Shown piece by piece: positions 45,046-54,539 of a stretch of DNA of 64,000 bases. Under the pieces are notes generated by a model. That model made no database searches. It had not been told where the DNA came from and worked only from the letters and a program-made list of their open reading frames with translations. The DNA is from Latescibacteria bacterium UBA6620 (lineage in GTDB: Bacteria > Latescibacterota > UBA2968). Where the stretch lies: NCBI GenBank assembly GCA_002433075.1, contig DJHM01000051.1:23222-87221 (forward strand). Direction: 5' to 3'. Numbering within the stretch: position 1 is the first letter of the stretch; every line of letters begins with the position of its first letter. Both the position numbers and the translations under genes were made by a program.

Positions 45046-46115
45046 TCTTCCGTCTCCGCAGGTTCGAGCTCTTCGGGTTCGGGGATTTCCTCGTTAAGGT
45101 CTTCAATCTCATCCATGTCGTCGGCTTCGGGGAATCCGCCGTCATCATCAGCAACGAGCCCATCTGTTCCTTCTTCGCCGCCTTCCTCTGCTCCCGGGGC
45201 AGGGCGTTTGAGGAATCGCATAGCGATCACCGCGCCGGCCCCAAGCACACCAATCAGCGGCGCAATCCACCAGTAGACCATATACCAGGGCGACTCCTCT
45301 TCCTCCTCCTCCATCGGTTCGAGAAGATCGTCGACGCCCCCATCCATCATCTCATCGTCCTGACCGGGTACGACTTCGGTCAGCGCATTGTCCTCGAACG
45401 AGAGCCTGAAAGTTCGATCTCCGATCAGGAGATGGATTTCTTCGGTCTCGTTGCGACGCAGCACGCGCAGTTCGCTCAGGTCATCCGACATCGACGCGGC
45501 CTCGGCGGAATCCTGCAGAACCATCGTCATCTGTTGCGTCTCGAGATCTCCAATGCGCGTTTCGATCGTCACCATCCGCTCTCGCATATTGGCCACGTCG
45601 TTTGCGATCGCGCGGAGCCTCTGCTCCGAACTGCCGATGCGACGCAGGGTCGCCCGCAGATCGGTAATCGCTTTCTTGTTCTCGCGAATCTCTCCGGCCA
45701 GCCCGTCAGCGATTTCCTTGAAACGGGCCTGCGTCACCGCGATCGACGCACGAATCTGGTCTTCCTCTGTGGGCGCCACCTCGATTGATTCGACCACGTC
45801 GCCGGCTTCGACGGGCGCGTAGTTCTCTACGAAGCGCCCTTCCGATGACACGGCGCCAACGGACGTAATCTCGATACGTGCGATCTTGACCTTTGGACTT
45901 CCCAGGTTCTCACCCGTCTTCGGATGGATCAGGGGCGCCGCCTGGCGGTAGATCTCGGCCAGCATACCGACACGTACGCCGCGGTCTACCCCGGCGCCGA
46001 TCTTGATCGTGTTGTCGTCCGCCGACAGCACCGTAGCCTGGCCGGCCAGAACGGGCGACGCGGCGACACCAAGCCAGATCGCCAAGAACCAGAATTTGCG
46101 AAGGTGTGTCTTCAT
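45042..46115 (-). CDS. Periplasmic/inner-membrane protein with FlgT-like domain, coiled coil and acidic cytoplasmic tail
   Basis: 357 aa. Signal peptide about 1-24 (VLAG). Residues 26-110 repeat the module of the next gene (IGAGVDRGVRVGMLAEIYRQ, LIHPKTGENLGSPKVKIARIEI). Residues about 120-215 form a coiled coil rich in Glu, Arg and Ile. A transmembrane segment lies near 280-300 (YWWIAPLIGVLGAGAVIAMRF), followed by a very acidic tail (EEGGEEGTD to PAETEE). GGAG lies 5-8 nt before the ATG. It is coupled to the downstream gene by ATGA, so the two probably form one envelope assembly. Confidence 0.7.
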   Translation of the reverse strand: MKTHLRKFWFLAIWLGVAASPVLAGQATVLSADDNTIKIGAGVDRGVRVGMLAEIYRQAAPLIHPKTGENLGSPKVKIARIEITSVGAVSSEGRFVENYAPVEAGDVVESIEVAPTEEDQIRASIAVTQARFKEIADGLAGEIRENKKAITDLRATLRRIGSSEQRLRAIANDVANMRERMVTIETRIGDLETQQMTMVLQDSAEAASMSDDLSELRVLRRNETEEIHLLIGDRTFRLSFEDNALTEVVPGQDDEMMDGGVDDLLEPMEEEEEESPWYMVYWWIAPLIGVLGAGAVIAMRFLKRPAPGAEEGGEEGTDGLVADDDGGFPEADDMDEIEDLNEEIPEPEELEPAETEE

Positions 46116-46476
46116 GCCATCTCCGAGTTAGGTCAGGGGGAGACCCAGGTTTCGAACCTCAGCACGATCCAGACCGGTATGGGGCCAGCCGGGACGAAGG
46201 GATTTTCTCTCCGCTTCTCTTCAGCAAAGCCAGGGCCATTCGCCCCGGATGCGTCCCGATGCCTCCTCGCACACACGACGAGGAGGCGGTCCCTCTCAAG
46301 AATCGGCCTTTACCGCCACCATCTGTTGCGTCTAATTGGCTCGCACCCCAAGATGCGGGCCGTTACTCTCCAGTGCAGAAAACAAAAAGGGGTCGACGGA
46401 CGCCTCTGCCCACGCGACCCACGACCCTGATTTTCGGGAAGGATTTGCCGGTCAAAGCGACCGTGCCGGTTGGAAT
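46116..46476. other. Noncoding interval upstream of the FlgT-like pair
   Basis: 361 bp with no supported gene. It contains a perfect 9-bp hairpin, GCCTCCTCG (46261-46269) with CGAGGAGGC (46279-46287), without a T-run, and the separate terminator at 46390-46420. A promoter for the 46115 gene is expected here but no convincing box pair was seen. Confidence 0.6.
46390..46420 (-). terminator. Terminator of the 67-aa gene
   Basis: GGGTCG (46390-46395) pairs with CGACCC (46415-46420). Read on the minus strand the hairpin is followed by CTTTTTGTTTT, a good U-tract. It lies 57 bp after the small gene at 46477-46680. Confidence 0.65.
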
Positions 46477-46680
46477 TTACGTCTCCGGCTTGACGATCTC
46501 TCGCAGATAGTCCTCGGCCGAATACTCGTTGCACCCAGAGGATTCGATCACGAAGTCGAGCAATTCTCGATGCGTTTTGCGATTGTAGATCAGATCGTCG
46601 AAAACATCCTTGGCCTTCCGTCGCCCAAGGCGCTCGCCGACCTCGTTCGGTGTCATCCAGGCACCTGATTCTTCCGCCAT
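46477..46680 (-). CDS. Small acidic/basic protein of unknown function (67 aa)
   Basis: Not recognised. Sequence MAEESGAWMTPNEVGERLGRR, then helical-looking charged segments (VFDDLIYNRKTHRELLDFVI, EYSAEDYLREIVKPET); no signal peptide or membrane segment. The opening MTPNEVGERLGRRKAKDVFDDLI weakly resembles small helix-turn-helix/excisionase-type folds. Reality is supported by a consensus promoter (46695-46723), a GGAGA ribosome-binding site 6-10 nt upstream and a downstream terminator. Confidence 0.7.
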   Translation of the reverse strand: MAEESGAWMTPNEVGERLGRRKAKDVFDDLIYNRKTHRELLDFVIESSGCNEYSAEDYLREIVKPET

Positions 46681-47009
46681 CCTGTCTCTCCGTAACTTTA
46701 GGCTAAACGATCACCAATGTCAATGCACTCAACTGACTGAACATCCTATAATATAGAAGGTTAGGACAGATAGTCCAACACGCCCCAAGGGATCTATGAC
46801 CCTCTGGGCCCGAACATCGTTGCCCGCAGGTGAGATCTTGTTTATCATCCAAACTTCGTTCGCCGTTTGATTCGAATCCAGTTGGAACACCCCCTCTAAA
46901 GCCGGGTAGGGCCAAAGAGGAAACTCGCTTAGAAGCCTATGCTTATAAACAAGTTACATGATTCTTGCCTTCGACGGCATCCCTGTTCATTCGACACCGA
47001 GGGACACCC
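46681..47009. other. Divergent intergenic region
   Basis: About 330 bp between the 67-aa gene and the DUF420 gene, noticeably more AT-rich than the coding neighbours. It holds the minus-strand promoter below. A plus-strand TATAAT at 46747-46752 has only a weak -35 partner at 46724-46729. A weak imperfect hairpin lies near 46784-46808. No gene was supported. Confidence 0.55.
46695..46723 (-). promoter_or_regulatory. Consensus -35 promoter of the 67-aa gene
   Basis: On the minus strand a perfect TTGACA (46723-46718) lies 17 nt before TAAAGT (46700-46695), 15 bp before the ATG at 46680. Confidence 0.65.
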
Positions 47010-47423
47010 GTGAACGCGTCAAACCTACCGACCCTGAACGCGGCCCTGAATGCACTCAGCGCATTCCTGTTGATTATGGGCTACCGTGAGATCCTTCGCG
47101 GAGAACGAGACCGTCACCGGAAGTGGATGATCGGCGCCCTTGCCACCTCGATCCTGTTCCTGATTTCCTACCTCATCTATCACTGGCAGGTGGGTTCCGT
47201 ACCTTATCCTCACCACGACTGGACCCGTCCTGTCTACTTCGCGATTCTGATTCCGCACATTATTCTCGCAGCCGTGAACGTACCCCTCGTCCTCATCGTC
47301 GTCCGCCGTGCCTGGCGCGGAGATTTCGAGCGCCATCGGGCCCTTGCGAAATGGGTCTGGCCCTCCTGGATCTTCGTCTGCGTGAGTGGCGTCGCCATCT
47401 ATCTTATGCTCTACCACTTGTAA
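47010..47423 (+). CDS. DUF420-family membrane protein (YozB-like)
   Basis: 137 aa from GTG 47010, with GAGGG six bases upstream; a longer frame back to 46965 is less likely. Four transmembrane segments and the typical motifs NAALNALSAFLLIMGYREI near residue 9, ERDRHRKWMIGALATSILFLISYLIYHW and a final KWVWPSWIFVCVSGVAIYLMLYHL. Members occur near cytochrome oxidase genes and are thought to have a role in respiratory assembly, but none is adjacent here. It precedes glutamate dehydrogenase by 94 bp. Confidence 0.88.
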   Translation: MNASNLPTLNAALNALSAFLLIMGYREILRGERDRHRKWMIGALATSILFLISYLIYHWQVGSVPYPHHDWTRPVYFAILIPHIILAAVNVPLVLIVVRRAWRGDFERHRALAKWVWPSWIFVCVSGVAIYLMLYHL

Positions 47424-47517
47424 CACCGGCGTCCCGACCTCAGCCCTGTCGTTCTCGACACCCCCGGTCGCTGGAGCTATCCGATAGCCTTTCCGACCCG
47501 TCATTTCTGGAGTGTCT

Positions 47518-48933
47518 ATGGCAAAGATCGCGGAACACGGATTCAAGGAAAGCGTCGACCTGATGTTCGATCAGGCCGCAGCCACGCTCGACCTCCCGCC
47601 CGGCCTGGGGGACCAGATCAAGGCGAACAACAACGTTTACCAGGTACGGTTCTTCGTAAAGTTTCGAGACAATTACCGGATTTTCACCGGATGGCGGGCG
47701 GTCCACAGCGAACATCGCCTTCCGGTCAAAGGCGGCATTCGCTATGCCCCGTCGGTCGACCAGCAGGATGTCGAAGCGCTCGCCGCCCTGATGTCCTACA
47801 AGTGCGCCATCGTGGACGTTCCTTTCGGGGGATCGAAAGGTGGGCTCAACATCGACCCACGCGACTACAACGAGTTCGAACTTGAACGCATCACCCGCCG
47901 CTTCGCCCAGGAACTCATCAAAAAAGAATACATCAGCCCGAGCGTAAACGTCCCCGCACCTGATATGGGCACCGGCACCCGCGAAATGGCCTGGATCGCG
48001 GACACCTACCGGATGCTCCATCCGCACGACATCAACGCGATCGCCTGTGTCACCGGGAAGCCCGTCAGCCAGGGCGGCATCGATGGCCGCGTCGAGGCCA
48101 CGGGCCGTGGCGTCTTCTACGCCCTTCAGGAGTTCTTTCGCCACCCCGAGGACGTTCGCGATGCCGGTCTGGAAGGCGGGTTGGAAGGCAAACGCTTCAT
48201 CGTACAGGGCCTCGGGAATGTCGGTTTCCACGCCGTCAAGTTCCTGCAGGAGCTCGAAGGCGCCAGAATCACCGGGATCGCCGAACGGGACGGTGCCATC
48301 CTCTCCGAAAAGGGCTTCGACGTCGAGTCCGTCGCCGCTTACATTCGCGAACACGGCGGTGTTCGCGACTACCCGGATGCGGTCTATATCGAAGATGGCC
48401 GCGCTGCTCTTGAAGAGGAATGCGACATCCTCATCCCGGCCGCGCTCGAAGGACAGATCACCCTCGAAAACGCCCCTCGCCTGAAGACGAAGCTCATCGC
48501 GGAAGCGGCAAACGGACCGGTGACGTTCGAAGCGAACGAGTATCTGCGAGATCAAGGCGTCATCATTCTGCCGGATGCTTTCCTGAACGCGGGCGGCGTC
48601 ACCGTCTCCTATTTCGAATGGATCAAGAACCTGTCCCACATTCGATTCGGGAGGCTGGACCGGCGCCACGAGGAGATCCGGGGTCAAAACGTGATCGAAG
48701 CCCTCGAATCGATCACCGGGAAAAGGCTACCCGACGAGTTCAGGCGGAAACTCACCTACGGGTCCAATGAACTCGACCTTGTCCGGTCGGGACTGGACGA
48801 CACGATGCGAACGGGCTACCAGAACATCCGCGAAATCTATCGCACACGTGACGACGTCGTCGATCTGCGAACGGCAGCCTTCGTGATGGCCATCGAGAAG
48901 ATATCGAGCGCGTATCTGGAGATGGGTCTGTGA
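47518..48933 (+). CDS. Glu/Leu/Phe/Val dehydrogenase family protein, probable NAD(P)-dependent glutamate dehydrogenase
   Basis: 471 aa from ATG 47518 (GGAG 6-7 nt upstream; a GTG two codons earlier is possible). Interconverts glutamate with 2-oxoglutarate and ammonia. Conserved lysines are Lys71 (PVKGGIRYAPSV), Lys95 (LMSYKCAIVDVPFGGSKGG) and Lys107, and the catalytic Asp is in VNVPAPDMGTG. The Rossmann motif VQGLGNVGFHAVKF lies near 225 with AERDG after beta-2. AEAANGPVTFEA and FLNAGGVTVSYFEW are near consensus. It is somewhat longer than typical hexameric forms and could prefer a different amino acid. Confidence 0.94.
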   Translation: MAKIAEHGFKESVDLMFDQAAATLDLPPGLGDQIKANNNVYQVRFFVKFRDNYRIFTGWRAVHSEHRLPVKGGIRYAPSVDQQDVEALAALMSYKCAIVDVPFGGSKGGLNIDPRDYNEFELERITRRFAQELIKKEYISPSVNVPAPDMGTGTREMAWIADTYRMLHPHDINAIACVTGKPVSQGGIDGRVEATGRGVFYALQEFFRHPEDVRDAGLEGGLEGKRFIVQGLGNVGFHAVKFLQELEGARITGIAERDGAILSEKGFDVESVAAYIREHGGVRDYPDAVYIEDGRAALEEECDILIPAALEGQITLENAPRLKTKLIAEAANGPVTFEANEYLRDQGVIILPDAFLNAGGVTVSYFEWIKNLSHIRFGRLDRRHEEIRGQNVIEALESITGKRLPDEFRRKLTYGSNELDLVRSGLDDTMRTGYQNIREIYRTRDDVVDLRTAAFVMAIEKISSAYLEMGL

Positions 48934-48964
48934 ACCATCGCCAGATACGCTCCCCGGTTGGAAG

Positions 48965-49615
48965 GTGAGTCGACACCGGGCCCTGGGACAGGCGGTTGCC
49001 ACGATCCTTTCGATCTCGCTGTTTGGGATCGGTTGCGCCGAGCGAGCCAGTCGCGATATGATCCACGCCATCAGGCGGGACAAGGTGGACATCGTCAAGG
49101 CGCTGCTCGCGGCCGGACACAGTCCGAACGCGGTTCAGCAGGGTAACACACTCTTGATGGTGGCATCGAACGCTGGCCGAACCGAAATCGTCCGATCCTT
49201 GATCGAAGCCGGCGCGGAGGTCAACGCCGAACACTACGGATTCACCGCACTCCTGCTTGCCCTCAAGAAAGGCCGGGATGAAACGGCCCGGCTGCTGATC
49301 GACGAAGGGGCCGACATCCACCACGCCCGCTACGGCCTCACACCCTTGATGCTGGCTGCGGACAAGGACAAATCCGAAATCGTCTCGCTCCTGATCGGTC
49401 TCGGAGTCAACGTTCGCGCCAGCGATGAGGGCGGTTGGACCGCCCTCCACTTTGCCGTTCACTCCGACCGTGATGAGATCGTCCCCCTGCTCCTCGCTGC
49501 CGGTGCTGACATTAACGCCCCCACCCGGAACCACATTCACCCCTTGCAAATGGCCATTCAGATGGAGCACGATGAAATCGAAGCTCTCCTGAGGGAACAC
49601 GGGGCGAAGGAATAG
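48965..49615 (+). CDS. Ankyrin-repeat lipoprotein
   Basis: 216 aa with GTG start at 48965. The N-terminus (to about residue 24) is a lipoprotein-like signal with a Cys in ISLFGIGCAER. Five to six ankyrin repeats follow, each with the expected TPLMLA/TALHFA and LLxxGADxN pattern (for example TLLMVASNAGRTEIVRSLIEAGAEVN). Likely an outer-membrane or periplasmic protein-binding scaffold. It lies 31 bp after the dehydrogenase and ends before a strong terminator. Confidence 0.88.
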   Translation: MSRHRALGQAVATILSISLFGIGCAERASRDMIHAIRRDKVDIVKALLAAGHSPNAVQQGNTLLMVASNAGRTEIVRSLIEAGAEVNAEHYGFTALLLALKKGRDETARLLIDEGADIHHARYGLTPLMLAADKDKSEIVSLLIGLGVNVRASDEGGWTALHFAVHSDRDEIVPLLLAAGADINAPTRNHIHPLQMAIQMEHDEIEALLREHGAKE

Positions 49616-49631
49616 AGCATCAGCCATAGCT

Positions 49632-49672
49632 AACGGAGGCCCGCCATCTTCATACGATGGCGGGCCTCCGTT
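49632..49672. terminator. Bidirectional terminator between convergent genes
   Basis: AACGGAGGCCCGCCAT (49632-49647) and ATGGCGGGCCTCCGTT (49657-49672) form a perfect 16-bp stem with a 9-nt loop. Its right end touches the stop codon of the minus-strand methyltransferase. There is no long T-run, but the stem strength and position support termination from both sides. Confidence 0.8.
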
Positions 49673-50697
49673 CAACAATGCGGAATGGTGATGTCCAGAA
49701 CGGGACACTTCAATCCCCCACCCCTCGGAATGACACCCACCGAATCGACACCCGCCCCCATCTCTCCGAACCACATTCGAACGTCCTTTTCCATCGACTC
49801 TGCGATCATCACAACCATATGGCCGCCGGGTTTCAGAACGCGAACGACCTCTCGGAGTGAGTCCAGTACCGACGTACGGAGGGCCGACCGGAAGGGCGGC
49901 TCCGTAACGACCAGATCGAACCGATTCGCCTTGACCGGAAGACAACGAGCATCGGCCACCAGGCCGACGTTGGCACCGATCGCTCTGAATCCGGGCAGCA
50001 GGTCCCGATCGACGTCGGCAGCTACAACCTTCAGCCCCCGTCGGCGGATTTCGGAAACCAGCCGCCCGAATCCCGCGAACGGATCGAGGAGAAGATCAGA
50101 CGACTTCGAACGGGCGACGTTCACGAGGAACCGTGCGTCGAGCGTGGACAGTGCCCGATGCGAGCGATGGCCGACCGCACGGCGTGTCCCGGCTCCTTGC
50201 CGAACCTCGAATCCGCGACGATCCGGAGCCAGCTCGAGCAACGCATCTGCATCCTGTACGTAAACCTCGGACTGGTACACCCGGGACGATCCTTCGCGAA
50301 CCCATCCCGCGTGCCACCGACCCGGCTCAATCGGATCGATCTCCTGGCCGTCGTGGGGCTCGAACCGAAGATGCAGAATCGCCTCGGTGTAGCCCAGGTT
50401 CGACGCGACCGCAGAAACCTGCCCCGGATCCAGAGGCAAGTCGACCCGCATCTTGTGGCGAACCCACATCTCCCGGCCTACCTCCGGACTGTGCCCCTGG
50501 AAGACCCTGAGGAACTCCATCTTCGCCAAGAGGTACGGAATGCCGATTCCCCCTCGACTCGTCCGATAGTAAACCTCGTAGAGAATGCCAACCCTCCCTG
50601 ACCCCTGGCCGCCTGGAGAGACGGTGGGGCCCTCCGGCGATGATGGCAGGGCCTCACTCGTATAGGAACGCGTCGATAGGGTTCGTCCGGGCCGCAC
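49672..50697 (-). CDS. SAM-dependent RNA/DNA methyltransferase, TRM11/UPF0020-like
   Basis: About 305-341 aa; the start is uncertain. A GTG at 50697 lies inside the end of the broken permease frame, while similarity begins near VGILYEVYYRTSRGG. The C-terminal half has the family motifs DPFAGFGRLVSEIRRRG (SAM-binding motif I), ADVDRD, and TEPPF (motif IV, the catalytic N/DPPY-type loop) followed by VVRVLKPGG. The N-terminal part is THUMP/Trm11-like and less clear. Probably modifies tRNA or rRNA bases; the substrate is not known. Confidence 0.82.
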   Translation of the reverse strand: MRPGRTLSTRSYTSEALPSSPEGPTVSPGGQGSGRVGILYEVYYRTSRGGIGIPYLLAKMEFLRVFQGHSPEVGREMWVRHKMRVDLPLDPGQVSAVASNLGYTEAILHLRFEPHDGQEIDPIEPGRWHAGWVREGSSRVYQSEVYVQDADALLELAPDRRGFEVRQGAGTRRAVGHRSHRALSTLDARFLVNVARSKSSDLLLDPFAGFGRLVSEIRRRGLKVVAADVDRDLLPGFRAIGANVGLVADARCLPVKANRFDLVVTEPPFRSALRTSVLDSLREVVRVLKPGGHMVVMIAESMEKDVRMWFGEMGAGVDSVGVIPRGGGLKCPVLDITIPHC

Positions 50698-53041
50698 GGA
50701 TCGCCGGCCAGCTGACCGTCGAGAGCGCGACGACCAGAACGAAGAGACTTCCCCCCAGAAAGACTGCGCCGTTCAGATCGATCCGATAGGCGAATCCACC
50801 AAGCCATTCATCCATCGCATAATAGGCAATCGTCCAGGCGATGAGATTTGCGGCCGCCACCAGGTAGACCGACTCCCTGCAGAGTAGGGCCACCAGGCCC
50901 GGCACCGAAGCACCCAGCCCTTTACGAATCCCGATTTCCTGTGTCCGCTGTTGAGCACTATAGGATGCCAGCCCGAACAATCCGAGACAGGCGATCGCGA
51001 TGGCGAGTAGCGAAAAAACTCGAACGCTCCTCGCCAGGTTGGCCTCCCCTCGGTACATCTCTTCAAGCCTGTCGTCCAGAAAGTCTGTCTGGGGCGGTCT
51101 GTCCGGCAGAAAGCGTTTCCAGGTCTCGCGGATGAAGGCCAACGTCTCGGGAACGTTCTCGGCTTGGATTCTGAGAGAGAGACGCCGGAATGCAGGTTGC
51201 CAGTAACACAGGAAGAGGGGCCCGATTGCGTCTCGCAAGGGGCCAAAGTGAAAGTCTCTGACAACGACGAATCCCCGAGTCAAGGAATTGGTCCATTCGA
51301 TCTGTTTGCCGATCGGGTCGTCCAATGCCAGATAGCGTACGGCCGACTCGTTCAGGACTAACCCGACGTTATTCTGCGTGTCGTCCGCCTGAATCCCGCA
51401 CCCTTAGACGATGTCCAGGCCGAAAGTGTCGAAGAAATCCTCATCGGCGGCGATCATCTCCAGTTTCCGCAGGTCAGGGCTGCCCTCGACGACAATTCCG
51501 GCACCGTCCGTGTTCATCCCGATCACATTCAGGGACGCAGTCGCGTGCGTAACATTGGGATGCTCAAGAAATGCCTCCTTGACCGTTCTGTACCTCGGGA
51601 TCAGGTCATAGTCCTCCGAGAAGATGCCCATCGTGACGATGTGCCCTGCGTTAAAGCCGAGATCTTTGTCACGGATGTAGTCGATCTGGCCGTAGACCAC
51701 CAACGTGCACACGATGAGAACGATCGAGATGGCGAACTGGGTCACCACCAGAGATTTTCGCAGAAGGCCGCCCTTCCCCGTCGCTGTGGCTCTTCCGAAC
51801 ACGTCCACCGGTCGGTACTTGGATAGAAAGAACGCGGGATAGCTCCCGGAAACGGCTCCAAACAGACAGATCATCCCCGCCAGACCCAGAAGCACGACCC
51901 CGTGTCCCGAGGCCATCAGGGATAGCGGAACGCCCAGAAAATCGCTGAAACCCGGTAGCGCGAGTTTGACAATCACGAGACCGATCAAGAGAGATCCCGC
52001 TGCTTGAATGAAGGATTCCCCCAGAAACTGCCCGATGAGCTGAGACCGGCTGCCCCCGACGACTTTCCTTAGACCGACCTCCCTGGCCCGTCCGGCTGAG
52101 CGTACCGTCGCGAGGTTCGTGAAGTTGATGCAGGCGATCAGAAGAATGAACAGGGCGATGCTGGAGAAGATGTAGACGTGACGGATGTCACCGAACCAGT
52201 CCAGACCGCAGTCCTGGTTCGAATAGAGATGCATCCGAGTCAGCGGCTGGAAGTGATAGGTCATATGCACCAGCATCCCCGTCCCGAAGTGATGCGAGAC
52301 AAATCCGGATAGCTTGCCCTCGAGCGTCCTGGGGTCTGCGCCCTCCGCCAGTTTAACATACGTATGCACGAAGCGTCTGGACGCCGGTTCGGAAATCCAC
52401 GTGTTCCAGTATCAATTCAGGGATCCGTGGGCAGTCACATTCGACATCAGAAAATCGAATCGCAGATGGGAGTTCGGGGGAATGTCTTCGAGCACCCCCG
52501 ATACTCTGTATTCGCCCCCGAAACACGGATCTTCGACGGTCAGGGTTCTCCCGATGGGGGGCTCGTCCCCGAAGTACTTCTCCGACATCTCTTCCGTAAT
52601 CAGAATGTCCGTAGGGTCGTCCAACCCTGTCTCGCGATCGCCCTCGACGAACGGAAGGGTCAGCGTGTTCAGAATGTCGGGATCGGTCAACAGGACCCGC
52701 TGATTGAATCCTCTCTCGCCAGACGTCACCCAGATGTTCCGGGGATAGAAGCGTGCGGCGTGTTCCACCTCTGGGAAGTACTCCCTGAGTGCGGGCCCAA
52801 GGGGCCCGACCGTCCGCGCTTCGAAACGCGCCTCCACTCCCTCCAGGTGAACTTCCCGCAGAACCCGGTAGATGCGGTCGGCGCTTTCGTGGTGGCGTTC
52901 GTAATTCAGTTCGAAACGAACGTAGAGAAGGATGAGGATGCACGAGGCCATCCCCACCGCGAGCCCGAGCACGTTGAGCAGGGAGTATGCCTTGTGTCTG
53001 AAGATGTTTCGGAACGCGACTCTGAGGTAGTTTACAAGCAA
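50654..53041 (-). pseudogene. FtsX/MacB-type ABC transporter permease broken by two in-frame stops
   Basis: One frame of 796 codons. The N-terminus MLVNYLRVAFRNIFRHKAYSLLNVLGLAVGMASCILI and the C-terminal PAIRAARTNPIDAFLYE are classic for the double-FtsX permease family. Three regions of similarity are separated by TGA at 52414-52412 (after HGSLN, before YWNTW) and TAA at 51406-51404 (DIV-stop-GCGIQADD, where homologues usually have EGR). There are no frameshifts, so the gene was recently functional. These permeases normally need an ATPase partner, which is absent here. The C-terminal end overlaps the possible start of the methyltransferase. Confidence 0.85.
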
Positions 53042-53174
53042 GTCGATTCCCGGTTGAGGATTAGATGGAATCCGAACTATCTTGACGCCGCCCCCGCGGA
53101 AGTCGTATTCACAGACCCTGTGCGCCCATTCGAAGTTTCACGTCGTACGGAAAAAAACACATTCAGGAGCTCGG

Positions 53175-54536
53175 ATGGAAGATCGGCTGAATATCATCTA
53201 TTTCGTCTGCCACGACCTGGGCAAGCAGCTCGGCTGCTACGGCGCTGGCGTGGAAACACCGAACCTCGACCGTTTCGCCGCGGAAGGGGTTCAGTTCAAC
53301 CGAGCCTACACGAATGCTGTGGCGTGTAGTCCGTCACGAGGGTGCGTGATGACGGGGCAATACTCCCACACCAACGGACTGATGGGGCTCGTAAACCGCG
53401 GATGGAGTCTCCCTGCAGGGCGGCGCACGATCATGGACGACCTCAACGACGCCGGCTACGAAACCGTCAACTGCGGCCTCCAGCACGAACGTCATCGTCG
53501 TGAAGACAACCGATACGGGATCGTGAACGAGAGTCGCTTCGTCGAGGACGCGGTTGGGGCGGCGGTCTCCTACCTGAGCGGTCGTCAGGGTTCGGACCGG
53601 CCGTTTTACCTGAACATCGCGACGGCAGAGACCCATCCGAGCCAGTGGGGTAGCGTGAACCGAAAAGGTCGTACAAACGTTTACGAGCCCTGGCGCCCCG
53701 ATGAAGTCTACGTGCCTGGGTTTCTGCCCGACACACCGAGAACCCGACACGAACTCGGCTACTTCCAGGGCTGTATCCGTTATATGGACCACCACCTGGG
53801 CACCCTCTTCGAGGCGGTGGATCATTTGGGACTCCGGGACAACACGGTCGTCGTGTTTACCAACGACCACGGCGTAGCCGCACACCGGGCGAAACCGACC
53901 GTCTACGAAGCGGGGTCCGGCATCTCCCTTCTCGCGCAAAGCCCGGGTGCCGAACCAGCACAGGTCGATCACCTCATCCAGAACATCGACTACGCACCCA
54001 CCCTTCTGGACCTCGCCCACGTCGAGATCCCGGATCGGATGCAGGGCAGGTCGTTCGCTCCGCTGTTGAGAAGAGAGGCGTACGAACCCCATTCCGAGGT
54101 TTTCCTCGAGCGAAACTATCACAGCGGGACTCCGGACGGGGAACCCCTGTCGACCGACCAGCCCAATGCCTATTACGACCCGATGCGCGCGGTCCGGACG
54201 GACCGATACCGCTACATCCGTCACCTGGCCGACAGCCCCCGCCGCTACTGGCTGCCGGGGGAAGTTGAAAATCGACTCGCAACCGAATACGAGGTCGTCT
54301 GGAATCACCTGTGGCCGCCGATGACCGAGCCTCGGGATCGAGAGGAGTTGTTCGACCTCGATAACGACCCGGACGAAACTCGAAATCTGGCCGGCGACCC
54401 CGAATGCGAATCGATCCGGGCCGACCTCAGCGCTCGGGTCGACCGATGGATGACAGAAACGGACGATCCGATCCTGAAGGGCGAGATTCCGGATCGGCTG
54501 AATCCGTGGGAAGATGAACCCTATACGCCTGTGTAA
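53175..54536 (+). CDS. Sulfatase (formylglycine type)
   Basis: 453 aa from ATG 53175; AGGAG sits 5 nt upstream. The active-site motif C51-S-P-S-R55 followed by CVMTGQYSH is the canonical sulfatase sequence in which Cys becomes formylglycine. Metal-binding segments include VCHDLGKQLGCYG near 11, VVVFTNDHGVAAHRAK near 240 and the C-terminal EELFDLDNDPDETRNLAGDP, as in N-sulfoglucosamine sulfohydrolase/heparan-type sulfatases. No signal peptide is obvious, so it may act on an imported substrate. Unlike the two other sulfatase-fold proteins in the window it keeps the Cys. Confidence 0.93.
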   Translation: MEDRLNIIYFVCHDLGKQLGCYGAGVETPNLDRFAAEGVQFNRAYTNAVACSPSRGCVMTGQYSHTNGLMGLVNRGWSLPAGRRTIMDDLNDAGYETVNCGLQHERHRREDNRYGIVNESRFVEDAVGAAVSYLSGRQGSDRPFYLNIATAETHPSQWGSVNRKGRTNVYEPWRPDEVYVPGFLPDTPRTRHELGYFQGCIRYMDHHLGTLFEAVDHLGLRDNTVVVFTNDHGVAAHRAKPTVYEAGSGISLLAQSPGAEPAQVDHLIQNIDYAPTLLDLAHVEIPDRMQGRSFAPLLRREAYEPHSEVFLERNYHSGTPDGEPLSTDQPNAYYDPMRAVRTDRYRYIRHLADSPRRYWLPGEVENRLATEYEVVWNHLWPPMTEPRDREELFDLDNDPDETRNLAGDPECESIRADLSARVDRWMTETDDPILKGEIPDRLNPWEDEPYTPV

Positions 54537-54539
54537 TCT

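Noticed and set aside
46860..46885. tRNA-like T-loop sequence (TTCGAATCC)
   Set aside because: The flanking bases cannot form the 5-bp T stem and no acceptor or anticodon arm is found nearby.
46703..46915. Possible 70-aa minus-strand gene
   Set aside because: It overlaps the TTGACA promoter region of the 67-aa gene and has no recognisable composition or ribosome-binding site.
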